The notes under the pieces: model-generated
What the model saw: the letters and a program-made list of their open reading frames with translations, nothing else
What the model was told of the DNA's origin: nothing
Databases searched by the model: none
Assembly: GCA_048549915.1 (NCBI GenBank)
Contig: JBLYYE010000034.1
Location: forward strand, 1-37,682
Reading direction: 5' to 3'
Source: LSUCC0057 sp048549915
GTDB taxonomy: Bacteria > Pseudomonadota > Gammaproteobacteria > Pseudomonadales > Porticoccaceae
Length of the DNA: 37,682 nucleotides
Made by a program: the position numbers and the translations under genes
Shown: one piece after another, positions 25,433 to 33,383 of the stretch
Layout: each line of letters begins with the position of its first letter
Numbering within the stretch: the stretch's first letter is position 1

Positions 25433-25747
25433 AGTCTATTCCAGTAGTTTTAAACGGACGTGATTGAAGAAAAGAGATCTAAAAGTTAGACCATTTAGTC
25501 ATGTCTATTTAGCGTTTTAGTACTAACAGCTATTTTACCGCTTCCGGACTCGTCGCAGTCAAGAGTTATATGTTATTGATTAAAATGTGCTTTTTTCTTT
25601 TACACAAGCATGACTGAACGGCGCTATTCAGTCGAGAACCCTGCGGCCAACCTGATTCACTAATTACTGTGCGCAGCACAATTACGCAGTGATAGTGTGA
25701 GGAGAGAACAAGATTGCGTTCTTTAACAAAATCGCGAGGTGTTTCAG
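25433..25747. other. 315-base intergenic region with structured leader
   Basis: This AT-rich region separates nagZ from the small acidic gene and holds no protein-coding gene I accept. It contains a 7-bp hairpin (25612-25618 with 25627-25633), imperfect inverted repeats between about 25661 and 25697, a strong GGAGAG at 25701-25706 and a boxA-like element at 25718-25729. No clear sigma70 promoter was found; TAAAAT near 25580 is a weak -10 candidate. It probably holds the nagZ promoter and a long leader for the downstream gene. Confidence 0.5.
25718..25729 (+). promoter_or_regulatory. boxA-like antitermination element
   Basis: GTTCTTTAACAA matches the rRNA leader boxA (GCTCTTTAACAA in E. coli) at 11 of 12 positions. 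It lies 18 bases before the ATG of the DUF6763-like gene. NusB/NusE binding is suggested by similarity only. Confidence 0.4.
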
Positions 25748-26065
25748 ATGGCTAAGATGGCGGCAGTAATCGGACAGTGGTACCACGACGTTGCACTGGA
25801 GAGACTCTTTGAAGTGGTCGCATTTGATGACTACAGCGGCGCTATAGAGGTGCAGTATGAAGATGGCACTGTGGACGAATTTGATAGCGAAACTTGGCGA
25901 GACCTCATTCTTCTGACCGCAACCCAGCCTGATGACTGGCGCTCGTCGGTTGAACTGAGTGATGAAGACCGCTCTCTCGCAGACGATGTACTAGTCCCTA
26001 ATAGCAGCGGCGATATACTTTCTGCGCTTGAGATGGGCGACAACCTTGAGTGGGACGAATTTTAA
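25748..26065 (+). CDS. Small acidic protein, DUF6763-like
   Basis: A 105-aa protein rich in Asp/Glu. IGQWYHDVALERLFEVVAFDDYSGAIEVQYEDGTVDEFDSETW resembles the conserved start of a family of small gammaproteobacterial proteins (DUF6763), for which no function is known to me. The N-terminal half looks like a short beta barrel (Tudor/SH3-like), and the second half is an acidic tail. ATG 25748 is chosen because GAGG lies eight bases upstream; GTG 25739 and ATG 25757 are alternatives. It follows an unusual leader and converges on the LOG-family gene, nine bases away. Confidence 0.75.
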   Translation: MAKMAAVIGQWYHDVALERLFEVVAFDDYSGAIEVQYEDGTVDEFDSETWRDLILLTATQPDDWRSSVELSDEDRSLADDVLVPNSSGDILSALEMGDNLEWDEF

Positions 26066-26074
26066 ACCACCTGC

Positions 26075-26725
26075 TTAAGTATTGCGCGCATTACGCATGT
26101 GAATATGCCGCAAAACGGCAGTTGCAGCCTCCTCGGGAGTCTCTACCAGCTCAATTAACGCCAAATCACTGGCCGCAATAGAACCGCTAGAGAGCAGCTG
26201 TTGACGAAGCCAGTCAATCAGCCCCTGCCAAAATTTGCGGCCCACTAAGATAATAGGAAATGGCTCGACTTTGCCGGTCTGGACTAATGTCAGAGCCTCG
26301 AAAAGCTCGTCGAGTGTGCCAAAACCACCCGGGAAAATAACAAAACCAATTGCCTGCTTAACAAACAGGTACTTGCGTACAAAAAAGTAGCGAAAGGTGA
26401 GCTCTAAATCTTGGTAGCGGTTGGGCTGCTGTTCGTGCGGCAGTTGGATATTGAGCCCGACGCTGGTCGAGGGCGTCGATGCACAGCCTTTATTAGCCGC
26501 CTCCATAACGCCGGGACCACCGCCTGTGATAACAGCAACACCCTCGCGGCCAAGCCGCCCGGCGAGCTCCTCCGCTTGTTGGTAGGTGTCGCTGTCAACA
26601 GGCCAGCGAGCCCCACCAAATACAGTCACCGCTGGGCCCAAGCGACGCAATTTTTCAGTGCCATCCACTAATTCGGCCTGTATACGCAAGGCCCGCCAAG
26701 CTTCTCCCTCTAACTGCTTATCCAT
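26075..26725 (-). CDS. LOG family protein (TIGR00730-type Rossmann fold)
   Basis: A 216-aa protein of the lysine-decarboxylase-like / LOG family, which often has cytokinin riboside 5'-monophosphate phosphoribohydrolase activity (AMP hydrolysed to adenine and ribose phosphate). TVFGGAR (about 34-40), GGGPGVMEAANKG (68-80) and the signature PGGFGTLDE (132-140) are present. RYFFVRKYLFVK matches the conserved active-site region. An N-terminal extension of about 30 residues places it nearer to the longer PpnN-independent bacterial LOGs. GGAGAG precedes ATG 26725 at good spacing. The true substrate is unproven. Confidence 0.88.
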   Translation of the reverse strand: MDKQLEGEAWRALRIQAELVDGTEKLRRLGPAVTVFGGARWPVDSDTYQQAEELAGRLGREGVAVITGGGPGVMEAANKGCASTPSTSVGLNIQLPHEQQPNRYQDLELTFRYFFVRKYLFVKQAIGFVIFPGGFGTLDELFEALTLVQTGKVEPFPIILVGRKFWQGLIDWLRQQLLSSGSIAASDLALIELVETPEEAATAVLRHIHMRNARNT

Positions 26726-26787
26726 CCGATACTCTCCAGTGAATCCATCTGCTGATTAAAGCCTTTTCAGCACGGCGAGTCGACTAC

Positions 26788-26815
26788 TTGCCAAAAATTG
26801 AATACTGTATATAAT
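26788..26815 (+). promoter_or_regulatory. lexA promoter
   Basis: TTGCCA (26788-26793) and a perfect TATAAT (26810-26815) are separated by 16 bases. The -10 lies inside the first LexA box, the expected arrangement for autorepression. Confidence 0.75.
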
Positions 26816-26820
26816 CACAG
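26805..26820. promoter_or_regulatory. LexA (SOS) box 1
   Basis: CTGTATATAATCACAG fits CTGT-N8-ACAG and overlaps the lexA -10 element. Confidence 0.9.
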
Positions 26821-26823
26821 ATA

Positions 26824-26839
26824 CTGTTTATATAAACAG
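26824..26839. promoter_or_regulatory. LexA (SOS) box 2
   Basis: CTGTTTATATAAACAG is a perfect palindromic SOS box, 19 bases downstream of box 1 in phase, near the transcription start. Paired boxes also occur before E. coli lexA. Confidence 0.95.
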
Positions 26840-26873
26840 GCACAAATGAGTCTGAATTTGAGAGAGGTTTGCC

Positions 26874-27485
26874 ATGTCACAGCTCACACCGCGCCAACAA
26901 CAGATATTTGACCTTATTCGGATGCATGTCGACGATACCGGCTATCCACCCACTCGAGCAGAGATTGCCAACGCACTCGGCTTTCGCTCAGCCAATGCAG
27001 CTGAAGACCACTTGCGGGCCCTGGCGCGCAAAGGTGTCATTGAAATGATTCCCGGAGCATCGAGGGGAATCAAAATCGTCGAACAAGAGAGCTATTTGGG
27101 TATACCTATTATCGGTCGTGTCGCCGCAGGCGAACCCATTCTGGCGGAGCAGCATATTGACGCCTACCAAGAGATGGCCGGCGAATCTTTCCACCCACAC
27201 GCTGATTACTTTTTGCGCGTACAGGGTCAAAGCATGATCGATGCCGGCATTATGGATGGCGATTTGCTGGCGGTGCACCAGCAGCCCACCGCAGAAAATC
27301 ACCAAATTATTGTGGCTAGAGTCGACGGCGAAGTAACGGTAAAACGGTTTAAGCGCGGTAAAACTCGCCACCAACTGCAACTACTTCCTGAGAACCGCGA
27401 TTATCAACCCATTAATGTCGATTTGCGCGAGCAGCTGTTTGCCATAGAAGGCTTGGCAGTGGGTGTGGTCAGGCTAGCACTATAG
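26874..27485 (+). CDS. lexA: SOS repressor LexA
   Basis: A 203-aa SOS repressor/autoprotease. It has an N-terminal winged helix (1-65; PPTRAEIANALGFRSANAAEDHLRAL). Cleavage is at Ala85-Gly86 in RVAAGEP, and the catalytic dyad is Ser120 (QGQSM) and Lys157 (EVTVKRF), one residue offset from E. coli. GAGAGG six bases before ATG 26874 supports the start, and two SOS boxes control it. No sulA follows, in contrast to Pseudomonas as I recall it. Its stop codon overlaps the end of a convergent ferredoxin-like gene. Confidence 0.98.
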   Translation: MSQLTPRQQQIFDLIRMHVDDTGYPPTRAEIANALGFRSANAAEDHLRALARKGVIEMIPGASRGIKIVEQESYLGIPIIGRVAAGEPILAEQHIDAYQEMAGESFHPHADYFLRVQGQSMIDAGIMDGDLLAVHQQPTAENHQIIVARVDGEVTVKRFKRGKTRHQLQLLPENRDYQPINVDLREQLFAIEGLAVGVVRLAL

Positions 27486-27863
27486 AGCTATGGGACTCTT
27501 GGCAAACTGGTAATCGACAACCGGTTGCCCGCCCACTATGTGCTCCTGGAGGATTCTCTCTAAAACTTCAGGTGTGCAACTGTGGTACCAAATCCCATCA
27601 GGGTAGACCACCATGATGGGACCCTGCTGGCAGACTCTCAAGCAATCAACGGGAGAGCGATAGACGCCTTGCTCTACATCCATCAAGCCCAACTCTCGTA
27701 TTCTTTTCTTCAAAAAATTCCAGGAGCTCTCGCCGTCACCCTCTGGCGCACATTTGCCGCGAGTGCAGAGCAACATGTGGTGTCGATAGCTTGACAGGCT
27801 GCGCCGCTCAGCTAAATCAGCTAAACGAGCTCTCTGCTCTTCAGAAATTGACGATGCGGACAT
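27480..27863 (-). CDS. (2Fe-2S) thioredoxin-like ferredoxin domain protein
   Basis: A 127-aa protein with the thioredoxin-like [2Fe-2S] ferredoxin pattern. HHMLLCTRGKCAPEG (Cys33, Cys38) is followed by a helix and then DCLRVCQQGPIMVVYPDG (Cys74, Cys78) and a further Cys96. By family these are electron carriers or subunits related to NuoE-type folds; no partner is evident. It lies 11 bases after an 81-aa unknown gene in a minus-strand series behind topA. Its TAG and that of lexA share the palindrome CTATAG, so the two genes overlap by six bases tail to tail. Confidence 0.85.
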   Translation of the reverse strand: MSASSISEEQRARLADLAERRSLSSYRHHMLLCTRGKCAPEGDGESSWNFLKKRIRELGLMDVEQGVYRSPVDCLRVCQQGPIMVVYPDGIWYHSCTPEVLERILQEHIVGGQPVVDYQFAKSPIAL

Positions 27864-27874
27864 CTGTGCAGTAG

Positions 27875-28120
27875 TTAGTGAAGTGTATTGGGCTTTTCGA
27901 AAAGCTCGTCCGCGATGGGGGCGGACTCGTTTTGCAGTTCGGTAACTCGAGCAATGCCGGCATCGATCATTACCTTGGCAATATCGAGCTGATCTTCGAC
28001 AATAAAATCTAGCAGCTCTTGGGCAAATTTTATCTCTACCAATGCGGCTTCATCATCACTGCGGCGCAGTGCGATTTCACCAGAATCGAGCATAACAAGT
28101 TCTAAGCGCGTTAGGGGCAT
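27875..28120 (-). CDS. Conserved hypothetical small acidic protein
   Basis: An 81-aa protein I cannot assign. It opens with LTRLELVMLDSGEIALRRSDDEAALVEIKF, two predicted beta strands, followed by an amphipathic helix (AQELLDFIVEDQLDIAKVMIDAG) and an acidic tail. There are no cysteines and no membrane segment. AAGGA six bases before ATG 28120 supports the start. It lies between the ferredoxin-like and DUF6586-like genes, and co-transcription with these is likely. My impression is that similar small proteins sit next to lexA/topA in Pseudomonas; not verified. Confidence 0.7.
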   Translation of the reverse strand: MPLTRLELVMLDSGEIALRRSDDEAALVEIKFAQELLDFIVEDQLDIAKVMIDAGIARVTELQNESAPIADELFEKPNTLH

Positions 28121-28173
28121 GGGCCATCCTTATTTAGCTGCAGAATTTAACTCAGTGTAGAGCAATTTGTGCA

Positions 28174-28704
28174 TTAACATTCAACTGCTTGTTCGCGATG
28201 GCGGTCAAACAGCTCGCAACAGTTATCGTACCATTTTTGTGCTGCACAGGCACTCCAGTCTACGGGTTGTGACCAGCGCTGCGCGCTCAGGTCGACGATC
28301 TCGAGCCTCCCTTCAAGCGCGTTGCTGGCAAGCGCTGAGGTTTCGGGCAGTTGATGGGCACTTTCTGCTGCCCGAGCGAGATCGACCAACCAGCTGTCGT
28401 CCTCTGCCGCAAGTTGATGAAGTTCAATTGCAACACTGTGATAGATATTCTCTTCACTACTTGGCGGTGCGACATAGAGATCACAGAGTGCGGCCAATGA
28501 GATATCAGCAGACAGAGCTTGTGAGCCCGGCAACACAGAGAGAAGGTGCCAGCGCAGCGCAGTAGCCAGCTCTGTAGCCACTGCGCGCAACAGGCCAGGC
28601 CCCAGAGAGCGAGCATCTAGCGTACTCTGCAGCCGCACTAGCCGCCCTGCTTCTGCCAGCCGCTGGGCTGAATAGCGAGCCAGTTCACTCTGATCAAACG
28701 CCAT
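28174..28704 (-). CDS. DUF6586-like hypothetical protein
   Basis: A 176-aa mostly helical protein. The N-terminus (MAFDQSELARYSAQRLAEAGRLVRLQ) and central FRA/LATALRWHLLSVLPGS-type helix resemble small cytoplasmic proteins encoded beside topA in pseudomonads (DUF6586, from memory). There are no enzymatic motifs or TM segments. It starts five bases after the topA stop, so it depends on topA transcription. The 53 bases after it (28121-28173) show no terminator. Function is unknown. Confidence 0.7.
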   Translation of the reverse strand: MAFDQSELARYSAQRLAEAGRLVRLQSTLDARSLGPGLLRAVATELATALRWHLLSVLPGSQALSADISLAALCDLYVAPPSSEENIYHSVAIELHQLAAEDDSWLVDLARAAESAHQLPETSALASNALEGRLEIVDLSAQRWSQPVDWSACAAQKWYDNCCELFDRHREQAVEC

Positions 28705-28709
28705 TGCAG

Positions 28710-31376
28710 TTACTTTTTGCCCCGCTTACTCTCCTGCACACTCCACAAACCCTTGCTGAAGTAAGCAGCCCAGCCAGTCGGCTTGCCGTCGGATTCGCTG
28801 CGCACATAATGCTCTTTAGTCTTGCGATCAAAACGGACCACTGCAGGATTACCATCGCCATCATTGAGCGGGGCATCCAACAAAAACTGGAATTTCTTAT
28901 CGATCTGTTTTTTATAGGGCAGAAGCTCACTCACCAATGGCGCACGAGTTTCGCGATGCTTGGGGAACTGGCTGGCGGCCAGAAATATTCCTGAAGCACC
29001 ATCGCGCAGCAGATAATAATCATCGACCTTTTCGCAGCGCAGATCTGGCATGGGGACTGGATCTACCTTGGGTGGCGCCGCTTCTCCGCTGCGCAATAAT
29101 TTGCGGGTGTTTTTGCACTCGGTACAGCCAAAGTATTTACCAAAACGACCTGTTTTAAGCTGCATTTCTGCGCCACACTTGTCGCAATCCAAGCGCGGGC
29201 CGTCGTAACCCTTGATGACAAAACTGCCCTGCTCCACCTCGAAGCCACTGCAATCGGGGTTGTTGCCGCAGACATGCAGCTTGCGCTGCTCATCTACCAG
29301 GTAGCTATCCATCGAGGTATTACAAAGCGGGCAGCGCTTGCGCGCCAGCAGCGCTTTTGATTCGGCCTCGTCATCCTCTTCAATGTTGACTGCTTCGTCT
29401 CCAGAGGTGAGGTTAATGGTCTGTTTGCAGCGCTCTTTGGGCGGCAAGCTGTAACCTGAACAGCCGAGGAACACACCGGTGGCCGCTGTGCGAATCATCA
29501 TCGGCTTGCCACACTCCTCACCCTGCTCATTTTTATGCGTGCACGTTATATCGGTTTGCGTAGGCGCATTAGGGCGCATACCACCTTCGGCCTGCTTGGC
29601 TTGTTCTAGAGTGGAGACAAAGTCTGCATAGAACTCGTTTAGAAGCTCTTTCCAGTTTTTTCCGCCTTTAGCCACTCGGTCAAGACTCTCTTCTAGACCG
29701 GCCGTAAAACCGTAGTCCATCAATTCTTCGAAACTTTCAGAGAGTCGCTCAGCCACGACATCGCCAATTTTTTCGGCGTAGAAACGGCGGTTTTCAACGC
29801 GAACATAACCGCGGTCTTGAATCGTCGAGATGATCGCCGCATAAGTTGATGGGCGGCCGATACCGCGCTTTTCTAGCTCTTTAACCAGCGAGGCCTCAGA
29901 GTAGCGCGGTGGCGGTTTAGTAAAATGCTGCTGTGGCAACAACGCCACTAAACCGAGCTTGTCGCCGGGCTCAAGTTCTGGAAGTTCGCGGTCGTCATCG
30001 CCCTTGCGATTGGGCGGCATCACCGCCAAAAACCCAGGAAACAGGGTGACACGGCCTTTAATCGCCAGTTCAAACTCGCCAGACTCCACAGTGATGGTAG
30101 TAGAGGTAAATTTGGCGTTAGTCATCTGACAGGCGACAAACTGCTGCCAAATAAGTTGATAGAGCTTGCGCGCATCTGGGTCAACGTCACCGAGGTCACC
30201 AGGCTTAATATCCACATTAGAGGGGCGTATCGCCTCGTGCGCCTCTTGTGCGCCCGCTTTACTGCCGTACTGGATAGGATTTTGCGGCAGATATTCAGCG
30301 CCAAAGCGACCCTGTATGAAGTCGCGGCAGCCCGCCACTGCGTCCTCGCTTAAGTTAGTCGAGTCAGTTCGCATGTAGGTAATAAAGCCCGCCTCATACA
30401 AGCGCTGCGCCAGCATCATAGTTTTCTTGACGCCAAAACTGAGTCGTGTACTGGCCGCTTGTTGCAGCGTCGAGGTAATAAACGGTGCCGAAGGCTTTGA
30501 AGAGGTCGGCTTATCTTCGCGCTTGGCAACGACAAATTCACCCTGTTTAAGCAGCGCCATCAACTCGTCGGTCTGCTCTTTTGAGGTGGGCCTAAAGACT
30601 TTGCCGGCGTATTTGCGCAATTCAAAACGCAACAATTCAGCGGCATCCTCTGGCTTGCTCGCGGCTTCTAGGTCGGCCTGCGCCGTCCAGTATTCATCGG
30701 GTATAAAGGCGTGGATCTCGCGCTCGCGTTCGACAATCATACGCAGCGCTACCGATTGCACGCGCCCAGCAGAGAGCCCGCGTCCGACTTTCTCCCACAA
30801 CAGAGGTGAAACCATATAACCGACGACACGGTCTAAAAAGCGCCGGCTCTGCTGCGCTTCTACGCGGGCCATATTGAGCTGACCTGGCTCCTCAAATGCC
30901 TCGCGGATTGCCTTTTTAGTAATTTCATTAAAGACGACACGCTGGTAGCGACTCGTATCACCGCCAATAGCCTCCTGCAGATGCCAGGCAATCGCCTCTC
31001 CCTCGCGATCCAAATCCGTAGCCAAATAGATGGTGTCGGCTTTTTTAGCCAACTTTTGCAGCTCGGTTACGACTTTTTCTTTACCGGGCAAAATCTGATA
31101 GTTGGCTTGCCAATCTTTGTCTGGGTTAATGCCCATACTGCGCACCAACTGCTCTTTGGCTTTTTTAGCTTTGTGACGCTCTTTTTGCGCCGGAGTCATT
31201 TTCCGGGTTGCTGCGGCCTGCTTGGCGCGCTCTTTGGGATCGACGGCTTTACCGCCGCCGGTGGCTAAATCACGAATGTGGCCGACGCTAGATTTCACCA
31301 CAAAATCGTCACCGAGGTAGCGGTTAATGGTCTTCGCTTTAGCGGGTGACTCTACAATAACGAGGGCTTTAGCCAT
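28710..31376 (-). CDS. topA: DNA topoisomerase I (type IA)
   Basis: An 888-aa enzyme that relaxes negative supercoils. The toprim domain has LVIVESPAKAKTI (about 5-17) and DLDRE at 121-125. The active-site Tyr334 is in FITYMRTDSTNL, and GRVQSVALR and GIGRPSTYA are conserved. The C-terminus has several four-Cys zinc-ribbon modules (CTHKNEQGEEC..., CPLCNTSMDS..., CDKCGAEM...CTEC) and an extra topo I C-terminal repeat. A lysine-rich insert at about 50-76 interrupts the toprim domain, as is usual in gammaproteobacteria. ATG 31376 (MAKALVIVESP) matches the family start; the AAGGA upstream is 14 bases away, so initiation may be weak. It heads the minus-strand series ending in the ferredoxin-like gene. 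Confidence 0.97.
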   Translation of the reverse strand: MAKALVIVESPAKAKTINRYLGDDFVVKSSVGHIRDLATGGGKAVDPKERAKQAAATRKMTPAQKERHKAKKAKEQLVRSMGINPDKDWQANYQILPGKEKVVTELQKLAKKADTIYLATDLDREGEAIAWHLQEAIGGDTSRYQRVVFNEITKKAIREAFEEPGQLNMARVEAQQSRRFLDRVVGYMVSPLLWEKVGRGLSAGRVQSVALRMIVEREREIHAFIPDEYWTAQADLEAASKPEDAAELLRFELRKYAGKVFRPTSKEQTDELMALLKQGEFVVAKREDKPTSSKPSAPFITSTLQQAASTRLSFGVKKTMMLAQRLYEAGFITYMRTDSTNLSEDAVAGCRDFIQGRFGAEYLPQNPIQYGSKAGAQEAHEAIRPSNVDIKPGDLGDVDPDARKLYQLIWQQFVACQMTNAKFTSTTITVESGEFELAIKGRVTLFPGFLAVMPPNRKGDDDRELPELEPGDKLGLVALLPQQHFTKPPPRYSEASLVKELEKRGIGRPSTYAAIISTIQDRGYVRVENRRFYAEKIGDVVAERLSESFEELMDYGFTAGLEESLDRVAKGGKNWKELLNEFYADFVSTLEQAKQAEGGMRPNAPTQTDITCTHKNEQGEECGKPMMIRTAATGVFLGCSGYSLPPKERCKQTINLTSGDEAVNIEEDDEAESKALLARKRCPLCNTSMDSYLVDEQRKLHVCGNNPDCSGFEVEQGSFVIKGYDGPRLDCDKCGAEMQLKTGRFGKYFGCTECKNTRKLLRSGEAAPPKVDPVPMPDLRCEKVDDYYLLRDGASGIFLAASQFPKHRETRAPLVSELLPYKKQIDKKFQFLLDAPLNDGDGNPAVVRFDRKTKEHYVRSESDGKPTGWAAYFSKGLWSVQESKRGKK

Positions 31377-31513
31377 GAGTGTTGTTGAAATCCTTTGTCG
31401 TCTCGAAGGCAGCACAGCGCCGCCAGAGGTTTGTCACTGCGTGGGCCGGCAACAACCGACAACACGAAAAGACAGTGAAGGTGCGCAAAAATACGCGCAC
31501 AGACGCGCCGAGG

Positions 31514-32023
31514 TCAAGTTTTAGAAGAAATTAGTCGTTGGCGCCAGTTTTTCAGGGACTGTAATTTGTCCGCAATTAAAGCGACGTCATTGATCTCGTC
31601 CCGCTCACTCCAGAGCACGCCAACACTGCCTCCATCCCAGCTCATCGCCAGTATCGAATCTGGGAGATCGCGCAACCACTCAACTAAGAATGGATCCGCT
31701 TGGCGCTCTTTGGGCTTATCTCGCCACACCCAACCGGGATATGTCGACTCCCAGCCATTGCTATCTATACGGTGCAGAGCGGCGCCAGGTAGTTGTTGCG
31801 GTTCGTCCAGAGCGATCCAATAACGCGCGTACTGTTTGCTCTCCTCTTCGCTACGGGTACCGCTTCCGCGCCCGTCCGGGCGACTCACCAAGCCCACCTT
31901 AATCCCTTGGCTAAGTGCAGCACTGCGCAAGTTGCTAATACGTCGCTGGCGCGGCGTCTGGCGCATCATCATTATTGGTGAGATGGCCGCGATCAGTAAA
32001 AAAAATATTAACAACCAGAGCAT
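31514..32023 (-). CDS. Membrane-anchored hypothetical protein
   Basis: A 169-aa protein I do not recognise. One N-terminal TM (about 2-20) is followed by a basic patch RQTPRQRRISNLRSAALSQGIKVGLV, which suggests a cytoplasmic C-terminus, then a soluble domain with many Trp residues (YPGWVWRD, MSWDGGSVGVLWSE, KNWRQRL). No catalytic motif is visible. It is divergent from the universal stress gene and lies 137 bases upstream of topA on the same strand, with no terminator seen between, so read-through into topA is possible. Confidence 0.75.
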   Translation of the reverse strand: MLWLLIFFLLIAAISPIMMMRQTPRQRRISNLRSAALSQGIKVGLVSRPDGRGSGTRSEEESKQYARYWIALDEPQQLPGAALHRIDSNGWESTYPGWVWRDKPKERQADPFLVEWLRDLPDSILAMSWDGGSVGVLWSERDEINDVALIADKLQSLKNWRQRLISSKT

Positions 32024-32099
32024 TGTTGGTTACTCTCATCAGTAGAAGTGCAAAAGCCGCAAGGCTCTCAAGGATAATACGTGTTAAGGAGAATTAACT

Positions 32100-32543
32100 A
32101 TGTCAGCCTATCAGCATATTCTAATCGGTCTAGATCTCTCTACAGAATCTCAACAAATTATCGATCGAGTTAAAACCCTGTTTGCCCACAGCAGCGCCAA
32201 ACTCTCTCTCTGCCATGTGCTCGAACCAATATCTTACACCTACGGTGGTGACGTTCCGATCGACCTGACTGGAATCCAAAACGAAATCGAGACTCAAGCC
32301 AAGCGGCGTTTAGCTGAAGTGGGAGAAGAGTTGTCCATTGGTACAGACCATCAACATATTGTAATCGGCCAGCCGGCTCACGAGATGCACAAGTTAGCAA
32401 AGCAGTTAAGTGTTGATTTGATCGCTGTCGGCAGCCACGGCCGCCACGGTTTAGCACTTATTTTTGGCTCGACATCCAACAGTGTTTTACACGGTGCACA
32501 CTGTGACGTGCTGGCGATTCGCGTTAGCGAGCCAGAAGATTAA
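32100..32543 (+). CDS. Universal stress protein (UspA family)
   Basis: A 147-aa cytoplasmic protein of the UspA fold. It starts with YQHILIGLDLSTESQQII and ends with the nucleotide-binding signature GSHGRHGLALIFGSTSNSVLH followed by CDVLAIRV. The G-x2-G-x9-G-(S/T) pattern indicates an ATP-binding type. AAGGAG eight bases before ATG 32100 is a strong ribosome site. Its stop overlaps the tatD start (TAATG), so the two are translated together. Expression under stress or growth arrest is expected from the family. Confidence 0.93.
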   Translation: MSAYQHILIGLDLSTESQQIIDRVKTLFAHSSAKLSLCHVLEPISYTYGGDVPIDLTGIQNEIETQAKRRLAEVGEELSIGTDHQHIVIGQPAHEMHKLAKQLSVDLIAVGSHGRHGLALIFGSTSNSVLHGAHCDVLAIRVSEPED

Positions 32544-33370
32544 TGCCCAAGGCTCTCGTCGATATCGGTGTCAATCTCACCAACAGCCGTTTTGACGCCG
32601 ATAGGGATACCGTGCTCCAGCGCGCCTTCGAGGGAGACCATGCCCCGCTCAGCGCCCTCTTAGTTACTGGCACATCAATAGAGGAGAGCCGCAAAGCTAT
32701 TGAGCTCTGCGAGCACTACAGCGAGCAATATCCTCAACAGCTGTTTGCTACCGCGGGCATCCACCCGCACGAAGCAAGCCAATTTGATGCCGACAGTGCA
32801 TCCGAGTTAAGAGCTCTCGCCCGCCACCCCAGTGTGGTCGCAATAGGTGAGACAGGCTTAGACTTTAACCGCAACTTTAGCCCAGCCACTGCTCAAGAGC
32901 GCGCCTTCGCGGGCCATATCGAAATAGCCTGCGAGGTTGAGCTACCGCTGTTTTTGCACGAGAGAGATGCCGCCACTCGCCAGTTGGATATCTTGCAACA
33001 ACATCGCGATCAGATCCCGCAAGCCGTTATTCACTGCTTCACCGGGGAAAAATCTGCTCTTTACGGCTACCTAGATTTAGATCTCTATATTGGTATTACT
33101 GGTTGGTTGTGCGATGAGAGACGCGGCCTCGAACTGCAGAAACTGATCAAAGAGATACCTCTAAACCGTCTGTTAATAGAGACCGATGCTCCCTATCTGC
33201 TGCCGCGCTCGTTGGCCGAAAAACCCAAAAACCGACGTTGCGAGCCTCACCATCTCAGCGAAGTTCTGCGCACACTGGCAGAACACCGCAGTGAGAGCGA
33301 AGCGGAGCTCGGCACAGCAACTGCTGCCAACAGCCGACGGCTCTTTAAACTGCCGACTGCGCTCGATTAA
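32543..33370 (+). CDS. tatD: TatD-family metal-dependent DNase
   Basis: A 275-aa TIM-barrel hydrolase very like E. coli TatD. It has DIGVNLTNSRFDADRD at the N-terminus, GIHPHEA, GETGLDFNRN (metal-binding Glu), HCFTG and IETDAPYLLPR. The family shows 3'-5' exonuclease and DNA-repair-related activity. The close match to E. coli (DIGVNLT rather than the DxHxH of YcfH/YjjV) supports the TatD branch. It is translationally coupled to the universal stress gene and converges on the dehydratase gene, 13 bases away. Confidence 0.93.
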   Translation: MPKALVDIGVNLTNSRFDADRDTVLQRAFEGDHAPLSALLVTGTSIEESRKAIELCEHYSEQYPQQLFATAGIHPHEASQFDADSASELRALARHPSVVAIGETGLDFNRNFSPATAQERAFAGHIEIACEVELPLFLHERDAATRQLDILQQHRDQIPQAVIHCFTGEKSALYGYLDLDLYIGITGWLCDERRGLELQKLIKEIPLNRLLIETDAPYLLPRSLAEKPKNRRCEPHHLSEVLRTLAEHRSESEAELGTATAANSRRLFKLPTALD

Positions 33371-33383
33371 CGACAACTACCCA

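Noticed and set aside
25612..25633. Hairpin as a terminator downstream of an unseen gene
   Set aside because: The 7-bp stem is not followed by a T run on either strand; better regarded as leader structure.
32055..32066. AGCC-GCAA-GGCT mini-hairpin before the universal stress gene
   Set aside because: A 4-bp stem with a GNRA loop is too short to support a regulatory call on its own.
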